Shown piece after piece: positions 4,206-8,418 of a stretch of 8,418 bases of DNA. The notes under the pieces were generated by a model. The model saw nothing but the letters and a program-made list of their open reading frames with translations. It searched no databases and was not told the origin of the DNA. The stretch comes from Oscillospiraceae bacterium (GTDB lineage: Bacteria; Bacillota; Clostridia; Oscillospirales; Ruminococcaceae), in contig SVMQ01000085.1 in the NCBI GenBank assembly GCA_015067375.1, forward strand, positions 1 to 8,418, in the 5' to 3' direction. The stretch's first letter is position 1, and the number at the start of each line of letters is the position of its first letter. The position numbers and the translations under genes are program-made.

Positions 4206-6950
4206 ATGGAAAAACGCATACTTGACTGGAATAAATACTGTGAGACCTCTGCAAGAGCCGTATCAGAGGGTATCGTTATGCTGAAGAATGACGGCGCGCT
4301 CCCTCTTAACAAGCAGGATGAGATAGCTGTATTCGGGCGCATCCAGCTGCACTACTACAAGAGCGGCACAGGCTCGGGCGGCATGGTGAACGTATCACAC
4401 GTCGTTTCCATACCCGAGGGTCTGCGCGATGCAGGAATAAAGCTCAATGAAGCGCTGTACAACGCCTACGACGAATGGGACAGCTCTCACCCGTTCAATT
4501 ACGGCGAGGGCTGGGGTACTGAGCCTTGGTGTCAGGAGGAGATGCCGCTCACTGAGGAGCTTGTCATGAGCGCGGCTTCCACCTCAAAGACCGCTGTCGT
4601 AATCATCGGCAGGACTGCAGGCGAGGAGATGGACAACAAGGAAAAAGCAGGCTCTTTCCTGCTGACCGAGCTTGAGGAAGATATGCTCCGCAAGGTAAGG
4701 GCGCACTTTGATAAGATGATAGTGCTGCTCAACGTCCCCGCCCTGTTTGATATGGGCTTTATGGACAGGTACACCCCCGAGGCAGTGCTGTATGTGTGGC
4801 AGGGCGGCATGGTCGGCGGCACAGGCACGGCTATGGTGCTTACAGGCGAGGTCAGCCCATGCGGAAAGCTCCCCGATACCATAGCGTACAACATCAGCGA
4901 CTACCCCTCCTCCCCCTATTTCGGTGAGGACAAGCGCGACTTCTACGCGGAGGATATCTACGTCGGCTACCGCTATTTTGAGACCTTCGCAAAGGACAAG
5001 GTGCGCTATCCTTTCGGCTTTGGTCTCAGCTACACGACATTCAGAATAAAGAATGACAATTTCACCTGCAACAGGGACGGACTTACCGTAACTCTCGGCA
5101 TAAACGTCAAGAATACAGGCAGCGTCTCAGGCAAGGAGGTAGTGCAGGTATACCTTGGAGCGCCACAGGGCAAGCTCGGCAAGCCTGCAAGAGTGCTGTG
5201 CGGCTACGCCAAGACAAAGACCCTATCGCCGAATGAGGAGCAGCAGCTTGAAATAACCGTTGACCTGCGCGATTTCGCAAGCTACGACGACAGCGGCGTA
5301 ACAGGTCACCGCTTCTGCCGCATCCTTGAAGCAGGCGAGTATGATTTCTATGTAGGAAGCGATGTGCGCAGCGCGAAAAGCGTATGGAGCAAGCGCCTTT
5401 CCGAGGATGTAGTTGTAGAGCAGCTCATACAGGCGCTCGCGCCCGTGCTGCCTTTCAAGCGCATGAAAAACGACAACGGCACGCTCGTTTTCGAGGATGT
5501 CCCCCTGTCTATGCAGGAAGAATTCGACCGCCGCGCCGCTGCACTTCCCGAGGAGATACCTCAGACAGGCGACCGCGGTCTGAAGCTCAGCGATGTCGTA
5601 AACGGAAGCTGCACCATGCGCGAGTTTATCGCACAGCTGTCGGACGAAGACCTCTCCTGCATCATCCGCGGCGAGGGCATGGGCAGCCCTAAGGTGACCC
5701 CAGGCACAGCCTCTGCTTTCGGCGGAGTTTCGGATGGTCTGAAGAAATTCGGCATCCCCTGCGGCTGCTGCTCCGACGGCCCCTCAGGAATGCGCATGGA
5801 CTGCGGCACAAAGGCTTTCAGCCTGCCCGGAGGCACGCTGCTTGCCGCCACCTTCAACCGCGAGCTTATCACAGAGCTTTTCGTGCTGATGGGTCTTGAA
5901 ATGACCGCAAACAACGTGGACTGCCTGCTCGGCCCCGGTATGAACATCCACCGCCACCCTCTCAACGGACGCAATTTTGAATACTTCTCGGAAGACCCCT
6001 ACCTCACTGGCACGATCGCCTGTGCAGAGCTGGACGGTCTGCATTCCGTCGGCGTTACGGGCACGATAAAACATTTCTGCGGAAATAACCGCGAAACTCA
6101 CCGTCACTGGCTGGACAGCGTGGTATCTGAGCGCGCACTGCGCGAGATCTACCTGCGCGGCTTTGAGATAGCGATAAAGCAGGGCAAGGCCGCCACTGTC
6201 ATGACCACCTACGGCTCTGTAAACGGCGTATGGACAGCAGGAAGCTATGACCTCAACACCACGATACTTAGAGAGCAGTGGGGCTTCACAGGCTTTACGA
6301 TGACCGACTGGTGGGCTAACATCAACCGCCGCGGTCAGCAGCCCGACAAACGCGACTTCGCTATCATGGCTATGGCTCAGAATGATGTGTACATGGTCTG
6401 CGCAGACGGCGGGAACCACGACGACAACACGCTCGACAGCCTTGCAAGCGGAGAGCTGAAACGCGCGGAGCTGCAGCGCAACGCGGCTAACATACTCGGC
6501 TTCCTGATAACTACCCACGCAATGAAACGCGAGATGGGAATCAGCGACGCTGCCGAGATAATCAACCGCCCTGCCGAAAACAACGGCGATGACGGCGAAG
6601 TACCCTACTACCCCGTGCAGGATGAGATAACGCTCGACCTCGACGGAATGATGTCGAAAAAGGGCGAGAATTATTGCTTCGCGCTTGACTTTGCGCGCGA
6701 GGGCAGATACCGCGTGACCATCACCGCATCCTCCGAATTGTCCGAGCTTGCACAGACTGCTGTTACCCTTTTCAGTGTAGGCAGCGCCTGCGGCAGCTAT
6801 ATATGGAACGGCACAGGTGGCGAGCCTGTCGCACTCTCAAAGGAGATCAACGTATTCTCACGCTTTACAAGCATCCGCCTGCATTTCGCCGCAAACGGAC
6901 TTAAGCTTCACAGCATAAAATATGAACGCATCGGAGACCCCGTAGTATAA
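4206..6950 (+). CDS. Glycoside hydrolase family 3 beta-glucosidase with reversed domain order
   Basis: This 914-residue GH3 enzyme probably releases glucose from the non-reducing ends of beta-linked oligosaccharides. Xylosidase or a dual activity cannot be excluded. Domain order is permuted. The GH3 C-terminal domain comes first (about 15-275, starting EGIVMLKNDGALPL and containing VVIIGRTAGEEMDN and the GGMVGGTGTAMVLTGEVSPCGKLP motif in the middle). A fibronectin-III-like domain follows (about 290-390, with GKEVVQVYL). The catalytic barrel is third (about 465-765, with DGPSGMR, GPGMNIHRHPLNGRNFEYFSEDP, KHFCGNN and GFTGFTMTDWW). Asp701 of TDW is the expected nucleophile (codon 6306-6308). A beta-rich extension (about 805-908) closes the protein. 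Family knowledge: this order is described for Ruminococcus albus and Butyrivibrio enzymes. No signal peptide or anchor is visible, so a cytoplasmic site acting on imported cellodextrins is inferred. GGAG at 4194-4197 lies 8 nt before the ATG. It is monocistronic between a promoter and a terminator. Confidence 0.92.
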   Translation: MEKRILDWNKYCETSARAVSEGIVMLKNDGALPLNKQDEIAVFGRIQLHYYKSGTGSGGMVNVSHVVSIPEGLRDAGIKLNEALYNAYDEWDSSHPFNYGEGWGTEPWCQEEMPLTEELVMSAASTSKTAVVIIGRTAGEEMDNKEKAGSFLLTELEEDMLRKVRAHFDKMIVLLNVPALFDMGFMDRYTPEAVLYVWQGGMVGGTGTAMVLTGEVSPCGKLPDTIAYNISDYPSSPYFGEDKRDFYAEDIYVGYRYFETFAKDKVRYPFGFGLSYTTFRIKNDNFTCNRDGLTVTLGINVKNTGSVSGKEVVQVYLGAPQGKLGKPARVLCGYAKTKTLSPNEEQQLEITVDLRDFASYDDSGVTGHRFCRILEAGEYDFYVGSDVRSAKSVWSKRLSEDVVVEQLIQALAPVLPFKRMKNDNGTLVFEDVPLSMQEEFDRRAAALPEEIPQTGDRGLKLSDVVNGSCTMREFIAQLSDEDLSCIIRGEGMGSPKVTPGTASAFGGVSDGLKKFGIPCGCCSDGPSGMRMDCGTKAFSLPGGTLLAATFNRELITELFVLMGLEMTANNVDCLLGPGMNIHRHPLNGRNFEYFSEDPYLTGTIACAELDGLHSVGVTGTIKHFCGNNRETHRHWLDSVVSERALREIYLRGFEIAIKQGKAATVMTTYGSVNGVWTAGSYDLNTTILREQWGFTGFTMTDWWANINRRGQQPDKRDFAIMAMAQNDVYMVCADGGNHDDNTLDSLASGELKRAELQRNAANILGFLITTHAMKREMGISDAAEIINRPAENNGDDGEVPYYPVQDEITLDLDGMMSKKGENYCFALDFAREGRYRVTITASSELSELAQTAVTLFSVGSACGSYIWNGTGGEPVALSKEINVFSRFTSIRLHFAANGLKLHSIKYERIGDPVV

Positions 6951-6951
6951 T

Positions 6952-6990
6952 AAAAACAGCCGCTTCTGACATCACGTCGGAAGCGGCTGT
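6952..6990 (-). terminator. Strong terminator of the suf operon, facing the GH3 gene
   Basis: A 15-bp stem with one G-T pair, 6956-6970 with 6976-6990 (core CAGCCGCTTC / GAAGCGGCTG), has the 5-nt loop ATCAC. On the minus strand it runs directly into five T residues (complement of 6952-6956), ending sufB transcripts. On the plus strand it is followed only by GTTATATTC, so termination of the GH3 transcript, whose stop codon is 1 bp away, may be weaker. Confidence 0.88.
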
Positions 6991-7001
6991 GTTATATTCG
7001 G

Positions 7002-7946
7002 TTATTTAAGGAAGCCCTCGATGATCTTTGCCTCTGCCTCCTCCTCGGTCAGACCGAGCGTGCGGAGCTTCATCAGCTGCTCTCCCGCGATCTTGCCTAT
7101 GGCCGCCTCGTGGATGAGCGCCGCGTCAACGTGGGATGCGTTAAGTGCAGGCTGAGCGTCTACCGTGCCGTTTTCAGCAAGGATAGCGTCGCACGCGGAG
7201 TGTCCTGTGCAGCGGTTGTTTCCCTCAACGACGGAATAGAACTCCTGATGCGAGTTGCCCTTTGCGACTGAGCGCGAAACAAGGTCAGCGCCCGAGTCCT
7301 CGCCGTCCAGCTTCACCTTGAAGTTGGTGATAGCCACCTCAGCGTTGTCAGTCATGATGCGCTCGCGCACGATGAGCTTTGCATTCTTCGCAAGCACCGC
7401 GCTGGTGTTTCTTGTGGAGCGGTCAACTCCGCCAAGCTGGATGGTGTCCATCTCAAGACGGGAATTCTCCTCAAGATAGCAGTCCGTTACAGGGTCTATC
7501 TTCTTAAGACCTGTGCCGTTGCCTGTGCCGACGTGCTTCTCCTTGTACAGCACCTTGCTGTCCTTCGCAAGGAAAAAGCGGTGGATACCGTTGTGGCGCG
7601 CTGTTTCCTCGCCGTCGCTGTGTACGCCGCAGCCTGCCACGATAACGACATCCGCGCCCTCACCGATGTAGAAATCGTTGTAAACAAGGTCGTCAACATC
7701 GCTGTGCGTTACGCAGGCAGGAATGAACACGGTCTCGCCCTTAGTGTTGGGCTTGACAGTGATGACGATACCTGGGTTATCTGTCTTAGGCTCGATAGAA
7801 ACGTTTTCGGAGGACTTTCTGCCTGCGCAGGAGCTGTCCTCACGGATATTATAAGCACCCTTGAACTCCGTGCCGTCAAAGTCGGAGATGACCTTAAGCA
7901 GGTCGCTCGTGATGCTGTTGAAATTCATGTTCATGATATCACTCAT
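7002..7946 (-). CDS. sufB: SufB/SufD-family Fe-S cluster assembly scaffold of a minimal SUF system
   Basis: This 314-residue SufBD-family protein is the scaffold partner of the SufC ATPase in cytoplasmic iron-sulfur cluster assembly. It is much shorter than E. coli SufB (about 495 residues) and lacks the long N-terminal part. That fits the minimal two-gene SufBC systems of clostridia and methanogens. The beta-helix core covers about 50-230. The C-terminal family signature is clear: RCTGHSACDAIL (Cys252, aligning with the cluster-assembly Cys405 of E. coli SufB), LIHEAAIGKI (His279-Glu280) and the helical SufC-binding end EQLMKLRTLGLTEEEAEAKIIEGFLK. The start at 7946 is chosen because it forms an ATGA overlap with the sufC stop and has GGAGG 9 nt upstream. 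An upstream ATG at 7976 would lie before that site, and one at 7952 would be only 3 nt from it. The strong terminator at 6952-6990 follows. Confidence 0.9.
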   Translation of the reverse strand: MSDIMNMNFNSITSDLLKVISDFDGTEFKGAYNIREDSSCAGRKSSENVSIEPKTDNPGIVITVKPNTKGETVFIPACVTHSDVDDLVYNDFYIGEGADVVIVAGCGVHSDGEETARHNGIHRFFLAKDSKVLYKEKHVGTGNGTGLKKIDPVTDCYLEENSRLEMDTIQLGGVDRSTRNTSAVLAKNAKLIVRERIMTDNAEVAITNFKVKLDGEDSGADLVSRSVAKGNSHQEFYSVVEGNNRCTGHSACDAILAENGTVDAQPALNASHVDAALIHEAAIGKIAGEQLMKLRTLGLTEEEAEAKIIEGFLK

Positions 7947-8418
7947 TTGCATACACCTCCGCTTCTTCTGGGACATGAGCAGGTGTATTCGCCCTTGAGC
8001 AGCGCGGGAAGTATCTCCTCGCGCGGGCCTGCTGTCCTTATCTTGCCGTTTGCAACAACGATTATCTCGTCAGCAATGGAGAGGATGCGCTCCTGATGCG
8101 AAATGACCACGAGCGAGCCTTCTGTATTGTTGCGGATGTCCTCGAATGTTTCAACAAGCTTTGAAAAGCTCCACAGGTCGATGCCTGCCTCAGGCTCATC
8201 GAAAACAGACAGCTTTGCCTGACGCGCAAGCACGGTAGCTATCTCTATACGCTTAGCCTCGCCGCCTGAGAGCGCGGTGCTCATCTCGCGGTCGATGTAC
8301 TCTTCAGCGCACAGACCTACCTTACCGAGCAGGTTGCACAGCGAGGTCTCCTTGAGCTTCTCGCCTGCCGCAAGCAGCAGCAGGTCACGCACGGTCAGAC
8401 CCTTGACGCGCACTGGCT
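7943..8418 (-). CDS. sufC: SufC-family ATPase of a minimal SUF system, 5'-truncated by the window edge
   Basis: This is the C-terminal 157 residues of a soluble ABC-type ATPase that powers SufB in Fe-S cluster assembly. Counting from the first full codon (8416), the ABC signature LSGGEAKRIEIATVLAR is at 49-65. Walker B is LSVFDE (69-74) with catalytic Glu74. The D-loop AGID is at 77-80 and the H-loop His107 lies in VVISHQE. The opening PVRVKGLTVRDLL segment is typical of this subgroup. Walker A and the Q-loop lie outside the window, so this is an edge truncation and not a pseudogene. The GTG at 8413 is internal, since the frame stays open to the edge. The C-terminus carries an unusual CSCPRRSGGVCK tail with three cysteines. 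The stop overlaps the sufB start (ATGA, 7943-7946). No membrane domain gene is beside it, which argues against a transporter. Confidence 0.9.
   Translation of the reverse strand, partial: PVRVKGLTVRDLLLLAAGEKLKETSLCNLLGKVGLCAEEYIDREMSTALSGGEAKRIEIATVLARQAKLSVFDEPEAGIDLWSFSKLVETFEDIRNNTEGSLVVISHQERILSIADEIIVVANGKIRTAGPREEILPALLKGEYTCSCPRRSGGVCK
7954..7960 (-). promoter_or_regulatory. Ribosome binding site deciding the sufB start
   Basis: GGAGGTG on the minus strand lies within the last codons of sufC. GGAGG is 9 nt before the ATG at 7946. This excludes the longer reading from 7976 and makes the start at 7952 sterically unlikely. Confidence 0.8.

Noticed and set aside
5784..6518. Long minus-strand open frame of 244 codons inside the GH3 gene
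   Set aside because: It lies wholly antisense to a well-supported catalytic domain, has no ribosome binding site of note, and its translation has no recognisable motif. It is a by-product of codon bias.
7002..7976. Longer SufB starting at 7976
   Set aside because: This start would lie upstream of the only good ribosome binding site (7954-7960). The ATG at 7946 has proper spacing and an ATGA overlap with sufC.
7533..8096. Plus-strand open frame of 187 codons across the sufC/sufB junction
   Set aside because: It is antisense to two clearly conserved genes; its composition is that of a shadow frame.
7943..8418. SufC as a transporter ATPase or a truncated pseudogene
   Set aside because: It is coupled to a SufB-family gene, and the missing Walker A simply lies beyond the window edge; the visible motifs are intact.

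Overview
The window looks like chromosomal DNA of a Gram-positive, fibre-degrading clostridium of the Ruminococcus type. This is inferred from three things: a beta-glucosidase of family GH3 with the reversed domain order known from Ruminococcus albus and Butyrivibrio, a two-gene minimal SUF (SufC/SufB only) iron-sulfur locus, and strong AGGAGG-type ribosome binding sites. No mobile element, tRNA, rRNA or CRISPR array was seen.

Layout from left to right. (1) Positions 2-628 (+) hold the C-terminal two thirds of a glycolytic GAPDH, followed by a bidirectional terminator. (2) Positions 756-4029 (-) hold two tandem copies of an ECF sigma factor gene followed by an overlapping gene for a single-pass membrane protein, the presumed anti-sigma factor. 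Transcription runs from sigma 2 (4029) and its partner (ends 2456) to sigma 1 (2337) and its partner (ends 756). Each module has its own promoter, and the two promoters share a TGTRAC-N17-YGTCTTA pattern. The upstream module also has its own terminator. (3) Positions 4206-6950 (+) hold a large cytoplasmic-looking GH3 glycosidase with its own sigma-A-like promoter, divergent from sigma 2. (4) Positions 7002-8418 (-) hold sufB and the 3' part of sufC, translationally coupled by an ATGA overlap. Their terminator lies in the 51-bp gap facing the glycosidase.

The least ordinary part is the sigma/membrane-protein pair of modules. Both proteins of each module are paralogous to those of the other, and the two promoters look alike. 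Blocks coding sigma region 2.4 and the membrane anchor are about 91% identical at DNA level, while the outer domains have diverged widely. This suggests two sensors with different outside inputs but overlapping promoter specificity. The GH3 enzyme probably hydrolyses imported oligosaccharides. Whether the neighbouring sigma factors control it cannot be told from the sequence: its promoter looks housekeeping rather than ECF-type.

Gene-free stretches are all under 200 bp: 629-755, 2338-2455, 4030-4205 and 6951-7001. They hold the terminators and promoters described in the feature list.
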